56,150 nt of DNA, taken from contig JAQUMN010000023.1 in NCBI GenBank assembly GCA_028718125.1, forward strand, positions 1-56,150, given 5' to 3'. The stretch is from Kiritimatiellia bacterium (GTDB lineage: Bacteria > Verrucomicrobiota > Kiritimatiellia > JAAZAB01). A program made the position numbers and the translations under genes. Of the stretch, positions 7,912 to 16,699 are shown piece by piece; the stretch's first letter is position 1; each line of letters opens with the position of its first letter. A model generated the notes under the pieces. It had not been told where the DNA came from. It saw only the letters and a list, made by a program, of their open reading frames with translations, and did not search any database.

Positions 7912-8789
7912 TAGCACGCCAACAGAAATTTGGTGTATATATACAGCGTCGGCGCGCCAAACAAAAGACTATCCAGCACATCCAGCGCGCCGCCCATGCC
8001 GGGTATGAGACGGCCGGCATCTTTGCTGCCCGCAGCCCGCTTGAGCATGGATTCGGTCAAATCGCCCACCGTGCCCACGACCGGCAACAAAATTCCAAGG
8101 GAGATGGCGTCGTAAATTCGCATGGTGATAACGCCGAAATGTCCTCCGAGCATGAAGTATACGCATAAGCTGACCAGAAGCCCGACCGCAACGCCGCCGA
8201 TAAATCCTTCCCAGGTCTTACTCGGCGAAATGCGCGGGATCAGTTTGTGCCGCCCCAGCCGGCTGCCGATGACAAAGGCGCCGATATCCGTGAATTTGAC
8301 GACGGCAATCAGATAGAACACGAGCAGCAATCCAGTTGACCCGATGGGATCTATCCAGGACGAGCCTTCCCAGGTAAAGGCAAGCTTGGTAAAATAGTTG
8401 AACAGGAACGGTACATACAGAATACCAAACAGCGTGCAGGCCATGGTGGCCAGGGGCTGGTCGTTGTTTTTCTGAGGAAACTGGCGAATGAGAACCGCAA
8501 TGGTAATGATGAACAGAATGATCAGTTCGTGCTCACCGGCCAATATCCTGGTTTTCAAAGTTAACGTGAGCCAGGTTCCGGCGATCAGCAGGATGCTGAC
8601 CGCCACGCCCATGATACGAAAACTGGGGATCGTCATGGCGTCGAGCAATTTGTAGAATTCCAGCAGGGCAATGGTCACAATGGCGCAAAGCAGCGCACAA
8701 ATGGTGAGGGACGGCGCATAGTTGGCGACCAGCAGAAAGGCCGCTCCAAGGCACAGTCCGCTAATAATGCGTTTGGCTAATCCCGTCAT
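7911..8789 (-). CDS. cdsA: Phosphatidate cytidylyltransferase
   Basis: A 292-residue integral membrane enzyme that converts phosphatidic acid and CTP into CDP-diacylglycerol for phospholipid synthesis. The family signature is clear near the C-terminus: GRHKLIPRISPSKTWEGF (~200-217), followed by a conserved acidic GDLTESMLKR segment. About eight hydrophobic segments span the protein. Its stop overlaps the dxr start by one base and it begins 16 bp after uppS, so all three should be made from one mRNA. Confidence 0.95.
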   Translation of the reverse strand: MTGLAKRIISGLCLGAAFLLVANYAPSLTICALLCAIVTIALLEFYKLLDAMTIPSFRIMGVAVSILLIAGTWLTLTLKTRILAGEHELIILFIITIAVLIRQFPQKNNDQPLATMACTLFGILYVPFLFNYFTKLAFTWEGSSWIDPIGSTGLLLVFYLIAVVKFTDIGAFVIGSRLGRHKLIPRISPSKTWEGFIGGVAVGLLVSLCVYFMLGGHFGVITMRIYDAISLGILLPVVGTVGDLTESMLKRAAGSKDAGRLIPGMGGALDVLDSLLFGAPTLYIYTKFLLAC

Positions 8790-8805
8790 ATCGGTTCCTT
8801 ACCAG

Positions 8806-9525
8806 TTATCCGACTTGGCCGAACCGCCGCCGGCGGCGGGCGTATGCCGCCAAGGCTTCGGCAAAAGCGTCTTCACGGAAATCGGGCCAGAGCGTTTCCG
8901 TGATATAGAGCTCGGTATAGGACGCCTGCCATAACATAAAATTACTGAGCCGCATCTCGCCGCTGGTCCGGATCAGCAAGTCGGGGTCCGGGACATCGGG
9001 CGCGAACAAGTGCCGGGCGACCACGTCCTCGTCAATATCCTTAACGGTCAGCTTGCCGTCCTTTACCCGTTGGGCGATTGCCCGGACGGCCTGGGTGATT
9101 TCATCCCGACTGCCATAGCTCAGGGCCAGGATCAGTTGGCGGCGCGTAAATTGTTCCGTGGCTTTCATGACGCGCTGGAGTTCGTTGCGCACCGGGCGGG
9201 GCAGATCATGCAGTCGCCCGATGGCGCGAAGCCGGATTTGTTCCTGGAGCATGTCGTTCTCGCGGGTTTTAAGAAATTGAGCCAGGATGTGCATCAGACC
9301 CCTGATTTCCGAGGGCGGCCGAACCCAGTTTTCGGTGCTGAACGCATACAGGGTCAGGTACTGGATACCGGCCTGCTTGCAGGCGCGCAGGACGGCTTCC
9401 ACCGATTGGGTACCCTCCTCGTGGCCTTTCAGGCGGGGCACCCCGCGCTGTTTTGCCCAGCGCCCATTGCCGTCCATGATGATAGCCACATGCCGCGGGA
9501 TCGGATTTTGCTGCGTTGGTTTCAT
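8806..9525 (-). CDS. uppS: Isoprenyl transferase (undecaprenyl diphosphate synthase)
   Basis: A 239-residue cis-prenyltransferase that condenses isopentenyl diphosphate onto farnesyl diphosphate to give undecaprenyl diphosphate, the lipid carrier of cell-wall synthesis. The catalytic motif MDGNGRWAKQRG lies at ~18-29, with TLYAFSTENW at ~60-69 and RTSGEMRLSNFM near the C-terminus. The length is normal. It lies 13 bp after the aminotransferase gene and 16 bp before cdsA. Confidence 0.95.
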   Translation of the reverse strand: MKPTQQNPIPRHVAIIMDGNGRWAKQRGVPRLKGHEEGTQSVEAVLRACKQAGIQYLTLYAFSTENWVRPPSEIRGLMHILAQFLKTRENDMLQEQIRLRAIGRLHDLPRPVRNELQRVMKATEQFTRRQLILALSYGSRDEITQAVRAIAQRVKDGKLTVKDIDEDVVARHLFAPDVPDPDLLIRTSGEMRLSNFMLWQASYTELYITETLWPDFREDAFAEALAAYARRRRRFGQVG

Positions 9526-9538
9526 GGTAAGATTGGGT

Positions 9539-10690
9539 TCAGCCGGCGGCCTTCAGGACTTCATCCGCAACAGCCTGTTGCATGGCCTCCGTTAATTCCG
9601 GATAAATGGGCAGGGCCAGGACTTCACGGGCGGCCTGCTCGCTTTCCGGGAAATCGCCGGTGTGGTAACCCAGGTAGCGGAAACAGGGTTGCAAGTGCAT
9701 GGGAACGGGATAATAAATGGCGCAGCCAATGCCGGCCTTCTGTAAAGCTGCCTGCACCCGGTCGCGCTCCGCAACGCGGATCACGTATTGGTTGTAAATA
9801 TGATGATTCGTCAGGATTTGACCCGCGTATACCGATCGCGGGGCCTGGACTTTCGAGCCTTGGAAGGCGTGGTCGTAGAAGGCTGCGTGCACGCGCCGCG
9901 CCGCATGCCAGCTTTCGAGGTGCTTCAGTTTGACGTCCAGCACGGCCGCTTGCAGGGCGTCCAGGCGGAAATTTCCGCTCAGCCGGTCATGCCGGTATTG
10001 CTCTGCCGATCCATGCACACGAATGGTGCGTAGGGCTGAGTCCAATGTCGCGTTGCGGGTTACCGCCATGCCGCCGTCACCGAAGCCACCCAGATTTTTG
10101 GAAGGAAAGAAACTGAAGCAGCCGATGTCACCCATGGCGCCCGCCTTGGAGACACCTGTGCGCGCGGGGTACTCCGCGCCGATGGCCTGGGCCGCGTCCT
10201 CGATGACACACAGACCGTATTGCCGCGCCAGGTCCAGAAGCGGGTTCATATCAGCACATTGGCCGAAAAGGTGCACCGGCATAAGGGCTTTGATGGTGCG
10301 TTTCTTCAAGCGGCGGGGCGGGCTTTCAATCAAGGAGCGCACGCCGGCCGGACTCAGGTTGAACGTAACGGGGTCAATATCGGCCATGAGCGGAAATGCG
10401 CCCAGCCGGACTATGGAGCCGATCGTGGCAAAAAAAGTGAAGGGGGACGTGATGACTGCGTCGCCGGGCCCGATATCCAAGCTCATGAGCGCCGCCAGCA
10501 AAGCGTCGGTTCCGGAGGATAAGCCGATGGCGTAAGGTACTCCGCAGTAAGCGGCCACATGCGCCTCAAACGCCTGGACCCGTGCGCCGAGAATGAATTG
10601 CTGGGCATCGCACACCTCGTCCATGGCCGTGCGAATTTCCTCGCGCAGCGGCGCGTATTGGGCCTTCAAATCAAGCAAGGGAACTTTCAT
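9539..10690 (-). CDS. DegT/DnrJ/EryC1-family aminotransferase
   Basis: A 383-residue PLP-dependent aminotransferase of the type that aminates keto-sugars bound to nucleotides for envelope polysaccharides. The PLP-binding Asp lies in EDAAQAIGAEY (~160-170) and the Schiff-base lysine in FFPSKNLGGFGDGG (~193-206). The C-terminal small domain is complete. The substrate is unknown; nothing nearby makes nucleotide sugars. It is inserted between the amidase and uppS in the same operon. Confidence 0.9.
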   Translation of the reverse strand: MKVPLLDLKAQYAPLREEIRTAMDEVCDAQQFILGARVQAFEAHVAAYCGVPYAIGLSSGTDALLAALMSLDIGPGDAVITSPFTFFATIGSIVRLGAFPLMADIDPVTFNLSPAGVRSLIESPPRRLKKRTIKALMPVHLFGQCADMNPLLDLARQYGLCVIEDAAQAIGAEYPARTGVSKAGAMGDIGCFSFFPSKNLGGFGDGGMAVTRNATLDSALRTIRVHGSAEQYRHDRLSGNFRLDALQAAVLDVKLKHLESWHAARRVHAAFYDHAFQGSKVQAPRSVYAGQILTNHHIYNQYVIRVAERDRVQAALQKAGIGCAIYYPVPMHLQPCFRYLGYHTGDFPESEQAAREVLALPIYPELTEAMQQAVADEVLKAAG

Positions 10691-10791
10691 AGGTGCCTTT
10701 TATTTTGCCAAGCAAAGTCACATTATGAGAATAACAGGGTCAGGAAGCAAGCGGATTTCAAGGGTTCCGATTTGCGGATCAGTTTGGCGAA

Positions 10792-11814
10792 TCAGGGATT
10801 AAGCGCCTGGGCTCGCTTAACCATGTTGAGGTAGGTCAGAATTCCTTCGGAAATGCCTCGGACAACATTATCCCGGTAGGCCGCGGTCATTATTTTTATC
10901 CGGTCATTGCGGCTTGATATGAACCCGCATTCCACCAGGGCGGCCGGGCAGGCCACATTACGGATCACGTAAAACCGGGAGCGACGCACGCCGCGGTCTT
11001 CCTGGCGGGTGTATTTAATCAGGGGCCGTTGGAGGTAATATCCAAGGATGACATTAGCTTCGTCGTGACGATTGCCGCAAAATGCTGTGCGATCCCGGGC
11101 GCTGACAAAAGCGCTTGCGGTAATGGGGCAACCCGCCGGCGGCAGGATGTGGGTCTCAATACCGGAGGAGTCCGAGTTCGCGGCCGCGTTCAGGTGAATG
11201 CTGACGAACAAATCGGCTCCCCAGCGGTTGGCCAGGATGCACCGCTTGTCCAGGTCGGTGGTTTGGTCGCCGTCGCGCGTCAGGCGTGCTTCCACATTAT
11301 ATTTCCGCAGGATGGCCTGAACGCGCCGGGCCAGTTCCAGGGTAATATGTTTTTCTTCCAGGCCCCGGCGCAAATCAGAGGCGCCGCGATCCTCGCCGCC
11401 ATGGCCCGGATCCAGGACAACCAGCCGCCAGCTTTCCGATTTGAGCGTCTGGGAGGGATTGATCAACGGCACGATGGTTTTATCCACGTCCAGATCCCGT
11501 ATGGTCCAGGTCCCCCAGTGCCGCGCGACCGGTGCATTCAACCAGATGAGGGTGTTATTGAATACGACCTTGCGGGTATCGCCTTCGAAGTTGAATGTAT
11601 TGAACTTGGTCCGCAGCGCGAGGTTCTTGCCCCGGGCGGTGTATGAGAGGAAGTTGTAGCGATGGGATAGCTTGGACAACGAGACCGCATCGCCCATGAT
11701 AAAACTGCCCGCGCAGGCTGCCTCCGCCGCCAGCCAGGCGCAGGCGAGCAGGCCGGCGCCGAACATCCTGGAGGCGCTGTATTTTGTTAGCCCATATTGA
11801 AGCGATAATTTCAT
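10792..11814 (-). CDS. N-acetylmuramoyl-L-alanine amidase (Amidase_3), exported
   Basis: It cleaves the bond between N-acetylmuramic acid and L-alanine in peptidoglycan. The protein starts with a signal peptide (MKLSLQYGL, hydrophobic core at ~17-34). A small beta domain of copper-amine-oxidase N-terminal type comes next (~60-105), followed by the zinc amidase domain. DPGHGGEDRG gives the first zinc His, SIHLNAA the later zinc His, and ECGF is near the end. I chose the ATG at 11814 because it gives the signal peptide; an upstream in-frame start at 11883 would not. First gene of the operon, 101 bp before the aminotransferase gene, and divergent from the TPR gene. Confidence 0.9.
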   Translation of the reverse strand: MKLSLQYGLTKYSASRMFGAGLLACAWLAAEAACAGSFIMGDAVSLSKLSHRYNFLSYTARGKNLALRTKFNTFNFEGDTRKVVFNNTLIWLNAPVARHWGTWTIRDLDVDKTIVPLINPSQTLKSESWRLVVLDPGHGGEDRGASDLRRGLEEKHITLELARRVQAILRKYNVEARLTRDGDQTTDLDKRCILANRWGADLFVSIHLNAAANSDSSGIETHILPPAGCPITASAFVSARDRTAFCGNRHDEANVILGYYLQRPLIKYTRQEDRGVRRSRFYVIRNVACPAALVECGFISSRNDRIKIMTAAYRDNVVRGISEGILTYLNMVKRAQALNP

Positions 11815-11847
11815 AACGCGTAAATCCTGGCGGCTGCTCCTTGCCTG

Positions 11848-11874
11848 TTGACATATGCGGATGGCAAGTATAAT
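11848..11874 (+). promoter_or_regulatory. Promoter of the TPR gene
   Basis: TTGACA (11848-11853) and TATAAT (11869-11874) are both perfect consensus hexamers, with a short 15-nt spacer. They lie 34 bp upstream of the TPR start codon, in the divergent intergenic region. Confidence 0.6.
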
Positions 11875-11907
11875 CTTAAACATCAGAAAAAAACAGGAGT
11901 TTTTTCC

Positions 11908-13317
11908 ATGGCGGATCTATCTGAAGCCAATGTACCCAAGCGTGCGCGCGAGTTGTTTGACAAGGGGCTGGTGGCCACGGAGCATGGCAATCTGCCCTAT
12001 GCGATAGATATGTTCATGGCGGCGCTGGACATCGAGCCGCATTTTTTGCGAGCCAGGAAATTCCTGCGCGCGTCCGCCCTGAAGCAGTTTAATGAAGCCG
12101 GTGGCGGAGGCCAGCTTGCGCGTGTCATTGCCACGATCAGCGCCGCGCCGCAATTGATCAAAGGCTGGATGGCCCTGCGCGCCGCAAAGCCACAGGAGGC
12201 TCTGCGCCTGGGCGAAGAACTGCTTCGCAGCGATCCATTGAACCTGGTCTTTATCCGTTTCCTGTGCAAAGCAGCCGAAGCCGCTGAGATGCCGGAAGTG
12301 GCTGCCTTGACGCTGGCTATGGTGCGCGAGTATTTTCAGCAGGATGCCGGTTTCCTGACCTGGCTGGGTAACTTGTATATGCAAATGGGCCAGTCCCAGG
12401 AAGCGAAGGAATGTTTCGAAGCCGTTGTTACCCTGAAACCCCACGATGCGCAGGCCATGCAGGCGCTAAAGAACGCCATGGCCCGCGAAACGATGGCCAA
12501 GGGCGGGTGGGACGACGCGGCGAAAGGCGAGGGAGGCTACCGAAGCATCATCAAGGACGTCACTGAGGCGGCCATGCTGGAGAAAGAAGCCATGGCTGTC
12601 AAGGACAGCAAAAGCGCGGAATTGCTCATCCATGACCTGGAAGGCCGCGTCAACCGCGAGCCGGATAACATTAATTACCGCCGCGCCCTGGCGAACTTAT
12701 ATATGCAGGCGACGAGATTTGACGACGCCAAGCACACGATTGATGAAGCCAAGCGCCTCGGCGGCAGCACGGACCCGCAACTTGATCAGATGCTGGCGAC
12801 GATCCAGTTGAAGCAATTCGATTTTGAAATCGTCCAATGCCGCGAAAACGGCGATCTGGCCGGGGTGAAGATTAAGGAAGCCGCCAAGCGTGATTTCGTG
12901 TTCAAGAACACCGAGGCGCGCATCGAGCGATATCCCAATGACCTGTCTCTGCGTTATGATTACGGCGTGCTTTTGTTCGAGCGCAATATGTTGAACGAAG
13001 CCATCCAGCAGTTTCAGATGGCCCAGCGCAATCCGCACAACCGGGTGCGTTCGCTGTATTACATGGCGCGGTGTTTCAAGCAGAAACAGCAGTTCGATAT
13101 GGCGCGCGAACAACTGGAGAAAGCAGCCGCCGAACTGACCGAAATGGACGATCTGAAAAAAGATATTTTATACCAGTTGGGTGAAACCCTGGAAGCCCAG
13201 GGCGATGCCGTGACGGCGGTGAATAAATATTACAAGGAAATCTACCAGGTGGATATTGGCTACAAGGATGTGGCCGCCAAGATCGAACGATCCTATAAGT
13301 CGCCACCGCAAGCGTAG
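11908..13317 (+). CDS. Tetratricopeptide-repeat protein
   Basis: A 469-residue soluble protein made largely of TPR helices. Repeat-like segments are visible at ~22-60 (GLVATEHGNLPYAIDMFMAAL), ~155-190, ~255-300 and ~350-430. It should act as a protein-protein scaffold; the partner is unknown. There is no signal peptide. The start was set at 11908 because CAGGAG lies 12 nt upstream and a consensus promoter precedes it; the open frame extends 20 codons further up, through the promoter. Divergent from the envelope operon. Confidence 0.85.
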   Translation: MADLSEANVPKRARELFDKGLVATEHGNLPYAIDMFMAALDIEPHFLRARKFLRASALKQFNEAGGGGQLARVIATISAAPQLIKGWMALRAAKPQEALRLGEELLRSDPLNLVFIRFLCKAAEAAEMPEVAALTLAMVREYFQQDAGFLTWLGNLYMQMGQSQEAKECFEAVVTLKPHDAQAMQALKNAMARETMAKGGWDDAAKGEGGYRSIIKDVTEAAMLEKEAMAVKDSKSAELLIHDLEGRVNREPDNINYRRALANLYMQATRFDDAKHTIDEAKRLGGSTDPQLDQMLATIQLKQFDFEIVQCRENGDLAGVKIKEAAKRDFVFKNTEARIERYPNDLSLRYDYGVLLFERNMLNEAIQQFQMAQRNPHNRVRSLYYMARCFKQKQQFDMAREQLEKAAAELTEMDDLKKDILYQLGETLEAQGDAVTAVNKYYKEIYQVDIGYKDVAAKIERSYKSPPQA

Positions 13318-13409
13318 TGATATACTTTCGCTGTCGTGTCTTCCGCCGTCAGCACGCGATTCTTCGAGAGGTCAGGATCATCCGGCCTTCCTGCTAATCG
13401 GATCCCGCC

Positions 13410-14336
13410 ATGCGTCATAAAAAAATAATGTTTTTTTTGGCGCTCTTTGCCGGCGTCGGCTTGTTCAGCACGGTTGAGGTGGCCAGCAAGCTTATCGGTG
13501 CGCGGGTTCATCCCCTGCAAATGGTCTTTATCCGCTTCTTCCTGACCGGGCTCATTTTGCTGGTCATGGCGGCGCCGGCTCTGCGCAAGCGGTCAACGCC
13601 CCTGGCCCTGCGTGATTATGGCATTTTCGCGCTCAATGGCGGCATTGGGTTTGCGCTCGCGCTCGTGCTGTTTCATGCCGCCATCCTGATATTTGAAAAG
13701 GCGGCCTCCTGCGCCGTGGTGTTCAGCGCCAACCCTATTTTTGTCCTGCTGTTTGCGCGGTTCGTCAACCGCGAATCCTGGAGCATACCGAAATGGGCGG
13801 CCATGGCAACCGGTATCGTGGGGGTGGCCTGTTTCGCCTGGGAATCGGGTGCTTTCACGCGCCAGTCCCTGGCGGCGCTCAGTCTTATGCTGATGGCCGC
13901 CATGCTGTTTGCGCTCAGCATCTGTATCGTCCGGCGCGTGATTATCAGCTATGGCGTGTTTGTGCTCACGGGCTTTTCCGCGCTGTTCGGCAGTCTGATG
14001 GTTTTGCCGTTTGCGCTGGCGGTAACGGCTCACCAAGGCGTGGCCGGCCTGGTGAGCGCCTGGGCGCCGACCATGTATGTGGCCCTCCTGGGCACCGCGC
14101 TGGCTTACGGGCTCTATTATTTTGGGCTCTGTCATGGCACGGCCTTCCAGGCCTCAATGATGTTTTTTCTCAAGCCCGTGATGGCCTCGTTGCTGGCCGT
14201 GCTCGTATTGGGCGAGCACATCAACCGGTTCATGGTGCTGGGAAGTGCGCTCATTTTGGGCGGCTTGTTGATTACCGTCAGCGGTCACCTGTTCGCGCCC
14301 CGCGGTTCCAGCCCGGCAGAGAAAAATCAAAAATAA
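13410..14336 (+). CDS. EamA/DMT-family transporter
   Basis: A 308-residue membrane protein with ten hydrophobic segments in two EamA repeats (~5-140 and ~150-295), as in drug/metabolite exporters. The motif MVFIRFFLTG in the first repeat is typical. Substrate unknown. It follows the TPR gene by 92 bp and has no obvious partner. The start at 13410 gives the first membrane helix. Confidence 0.85.
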   Translation: MRHKKIMFFLALFAGVGLFSTVEVASKLIGARVHPLQMVFIRFFLTGLILLVMAAPALRKRSTPLALRDYGIFALNGGIGFALALVLFHAAILIFEKAASCAVVFSANPIFVLLFARFVNRESWSIPKWAAMATGIVGVACFAWESGAFTRQSLAALSLMLMAAMLFALSICIVRRVIISYGVFVLTGFSALFGSLMVLPFALAVTAHQGVAGLVSAWAPTMYVALLGTALAYGLYYFGLCHGTAFQASMMFFLKPVMASLLAVLVLGEHINRFMVLGSALILGGLLITVSGHLFAPRGSSPAEKNQK

Positions 14337-14340
14337 TGTT

Positions 14341-14369
14341 TTGACAGACGAAACTCCGGCGAGGATAAT
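14341..14369 (+). promoter_or_regulatory. Promoter of the 44-residue protein gene
   Basis: TTGACA (14341-14346), a 17-nt spacer and GATAAT (14364-14369) form a near-consensus sigma70-type promoter. It starts five bases after the EamA stop and points at the small gene. Confidence 0.6.
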
Positions 14370-14426
14370 TGCCGGCCAGAAAAGCCAGTTGTCTGAAAAA
14401 CGGTTTAAATATGGAGGAGGCGCGTC

Positions 14427-14561
14427 ATGGCAAAAAACATGGATAAAGGCAATACCGGACGGAACAACAAGCCGAAGCTTTCGATCCACGACAAACAGCT
14501 GAAGAAGAAAATGAAGCAGATGGCCAAGCAAGCCAGCCTGGCTCCGTCGCCGGCGCAGTAA
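14427..14561 (+). CDS. Small basic protein, 44 residues
   Basis: I do not recognise a family. The peptide is rich in Lys and Gln, with a likely helix (LSIHDKQLKKKMKQMAKQA) and a Pro/Ala tail, so it could bind nucleic acid or ribosomes. Three facts argue that it is real: GGAGGAG about 8 nt upstream, its own promoter at 14341-14369, and a stop before the tRNA gene. It is too short for most gene finders. Confidence 0.65.
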   Translation: MAKNMDKGNTGRNNKPKLSIHDKQLKKKMKQMAKQASLAPSPAQ

Positions 14562-14659
14562 TGTTTCTGACGCGAGCTTATTCGGTTGCGATGCTTAAGG
14601 TCGGCATGTTTATTGCTGATCTCGGCTGAAGATTGTCTGACCTCGTTTTTTGCTCACAT

Positions 14660-14732
14660 GGGGCGGTAGCTCAGTTGGTAGAGCACCACGTTCGCAACGT
14701 GGGGGTCGGGAGTTCGAATCTCCTCCGCTCCA
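14660..14732 (+). tRNA. tRNA-Ala (CGC anticodon)
   Basis: The cloverleaf is complete. The acceptor stem GGGGCGG/CCGCTCC contains the G3-U70 pair that identifies alanine tRNA. The D arm starts TAGCTCAGTTGGTAGAGC, the anticodon loop is TTCGCAA (anticodon CGC, reading GCG) with stem CCACG/CGTGG, and the T loop is TTCGAAT. The discriminator is A73; the 3' CCA is not encoded. Confidence 0.95.
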
Positions 14733-14869
14733 CCCTCTTAATAGTCAATGACTTGCGACGGTTTATGTTGCAGGGTTGTTATTGATTTATTCCTTTGGAG
14801 ACAGACCGTGCCGCCGCCCAAGGGCACGATTTATTCAGTGCGCTGAATATAGAAAGGAGGAGGAAACCA

Positions 14870-16324
14870 ATGTCAAATAACCTAAAATTACTGAAATGGG
14901 CCAGAGATGCTGAAATGGAAAAATATTGTTTAAGAAAGCACCGCATTTACGATTATGAACCCGGATGCACATATTTTACATTCGGCAATTACCCGACACG
15001 AAATCCATACTATCCAACAGAAGCAGCATGGAAACTGCTTGATGTTTGTGCTGAGAACGGAATAGGAACTATTCTGGTATTTGCCCAATGGGCTGACTAT
15101 TGCGGCTTTTTCGGCAAGGGGCCGTTCGAGCCGGTAAATGAGATGGGACTTAGAAGATTTATCGACGAGTGCCATAGGAGAAGTCTGAAAGTTATCGCCT
15201 ATGTATCACCCGGATATTTAGATGTTCGCAGTCCCATCCATCGGCCTGAATGGAGTAGCGGCGCGCCTCATTTAAGGGAGATTTATTTAGACCAGGATAG
15301 ATTGTGTCCGGGAAGTCCCGGCTGGCGGGCATATTTTTTCAGTGAAATTGACCGGATACTGGACGATTATGGATTTGATGGACTATACTGGGATGCGGGA
15401 TTCAGCGTTGGCTGTTCTAACCCGCATGGCGATAACCATGTTCATTTTGTGGAATTTGCTCCGTTCTCAAAAGGGGCAGATAAGAAATACTGGGACCATG
15501 TAGCGGAAGCTAAATATTTGGAAAAGGAGACGAATGAGGGTTGTTGGGCTTTGTGGAATGATTTCATATGTGAAATATATGCCAGAGTCAAAAAAAGAGG
15601 CGGATTTGTTATGGCGCATATGAGTTCAGATGCCCCTTCGCCTTTCAAAGAAAAGGCATGGGACTATCAGTTGATTGGGGAAGGTGTTCCTGACATGTCG
15701 ATTTCCTTGGATAAGACCAAAGGCTATGAACCTTACATACTAAGGTTCAATGACTGGAGCAGGCTTATTACCAACTGGAAGCAAAAAGATTTTACGCCAA
15801 AGCTTGAACTGGTGCCGAAGATACAGAATCTGAGTATGTGCGGCATTCCTTATCTGCAATTTCCTTGGCTTCATCGCGAGTTTGGCGATGCTAAAGAAGA
15901 CGTTCGTCATATTCCCGGTATTTCCTGGAAAAAGGAGTATGATGTCTGGACAGAGTGGGATAAAGCAGTGGAGAAAATAGGGCGTGACGCGATAGCTGAT
16001 TTGGAGCAGCCGATCTATTTAAAGCATCTGCATGTTTATAAGAAAATGACCAGGCCCAATACCGTTGTTTACATGGAAGCAAAGAAAATGAAAGGGGATC
16101 GTTTCCCTCTGACCGAAGGCAAACGGCGCGTCTCTATTTTTATCAATGATTCGCTCTGGGTTGCTATCGGTAATTTAGGCGCCGATGCCCAGAAAGTCGT
16201 CGTGCATTCATTGGAAGGAAATGATAAGGGCGAAACCATAACACTTAATCAGGGAGCTTTGACTGTACTGCGTTACCATGATCTAACAATGCAACCGGAA
16301 GTAATACATTTTTCAGAAAAATAA
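14870..16324 (+). CDS. TIM-barrel glycoside hydrolase-like protein
   Basis: A 484-residue protein without signal peptide. The barrel (~30-390) resembles alpha-galactosidase-like (GH36/DUF6259-type) proteins: DGLYWDAGF near residue 185 offers a candidate nucleophile Asp. A C-terminal beta domain of ~80 residues follows. AGGAGGAGG 5-13 nt upstream fixes the ATG at 14870; the frame extends 25 codons further up. The gene is clearly AT-richer than its neighbours, uses many AAA/GAA/TTT codons and stands directly after a tRNA gene, all consistent with horizontal acquisition. Substrate unknown. Confidence 0.75.
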   Translation: MSNNLKLLKWARDAEMEKYCLRKHRIYDYEPGCTYFTFGNYPTRNPYYPTEAAWKLLDVCAENGIGTILVFAQWADYCGFFGKGPFEPVNEMGLRRFIDECHRRSLKVIAYVSPGYLDVRSPIHRPEWSSGAPHLREIYLDQDRLCPGSPGWRAYFFSEIDRILDDYGFDGLYWDAGFSVGCSNPHGDNHVHFVEFAPFSKGADKKYWDHVAEAKYLEKETNEGCWALWNDFICEIYARVKKRGGFVMAHMSSDAPSPFKEKAWDYQLIGEGVPDMSISLDKTKGYEPYILRFNDWSRLITNWKQKDFTPKLELVPKIQNLSMCGIPYLQFPWLHREFGDAKEDVRHIPGISWKKEYDVWTEWDKAVEKIGRDAIADLEQPIYLKHLHVYKKMTRPNTVVYMEAKKMKGDRFPLTEGKRRVSIFINDSLWVAIGNLGADAQKVVVHSLEGNDKGETITLNQGALTVLRYHDLTMQPEVIHFSEK

Positions 16325-16699
16325 AATATTCATTGGATTTCCCCGTTTCTCTAATAAATATGTGTTCAGGCAGTAGCCGTCGATTGTGGGCAATGGCTCG
16401 GCGGTCCGATGGCACATGGGGCATCGCGGGAGACGTGAGCCGGCGAACCCAAAATCCACTTGAAAAGACTGGAGGCATCCTCCTCCTTCCGGCCCAACCG
16501 GAATGGCATCCGGTGACTGGTTAAATCATGGAAAAAACGGGCAGAGGCATGGGAATAATGGACGCTTGTAATTGCGTGCTGCATACCTTTTTTTCCCATG
16601 CCGGTCAGTGTTCTTGCTGTGATAACAGGCAGGAAATGCAGGCAAGTATGGGACCTTGGCGACCATTTCGCGACCACGGCCGTGTCTGTATTCCGGCCA
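16325..16699. other. Intergenic region, no gene seen
   Basis: This 375-bp stretch between two convergent genes holds only short overlapping frames without ribosome binding sites or recognisable products. I see no clear terminator. Confidence 0.5.

Noticed and set aside
11815..11883. Upstream start of the amidase
   Set aside because: The extra 23 residues do not form a signal peptide and overlap the divergent promoter region.
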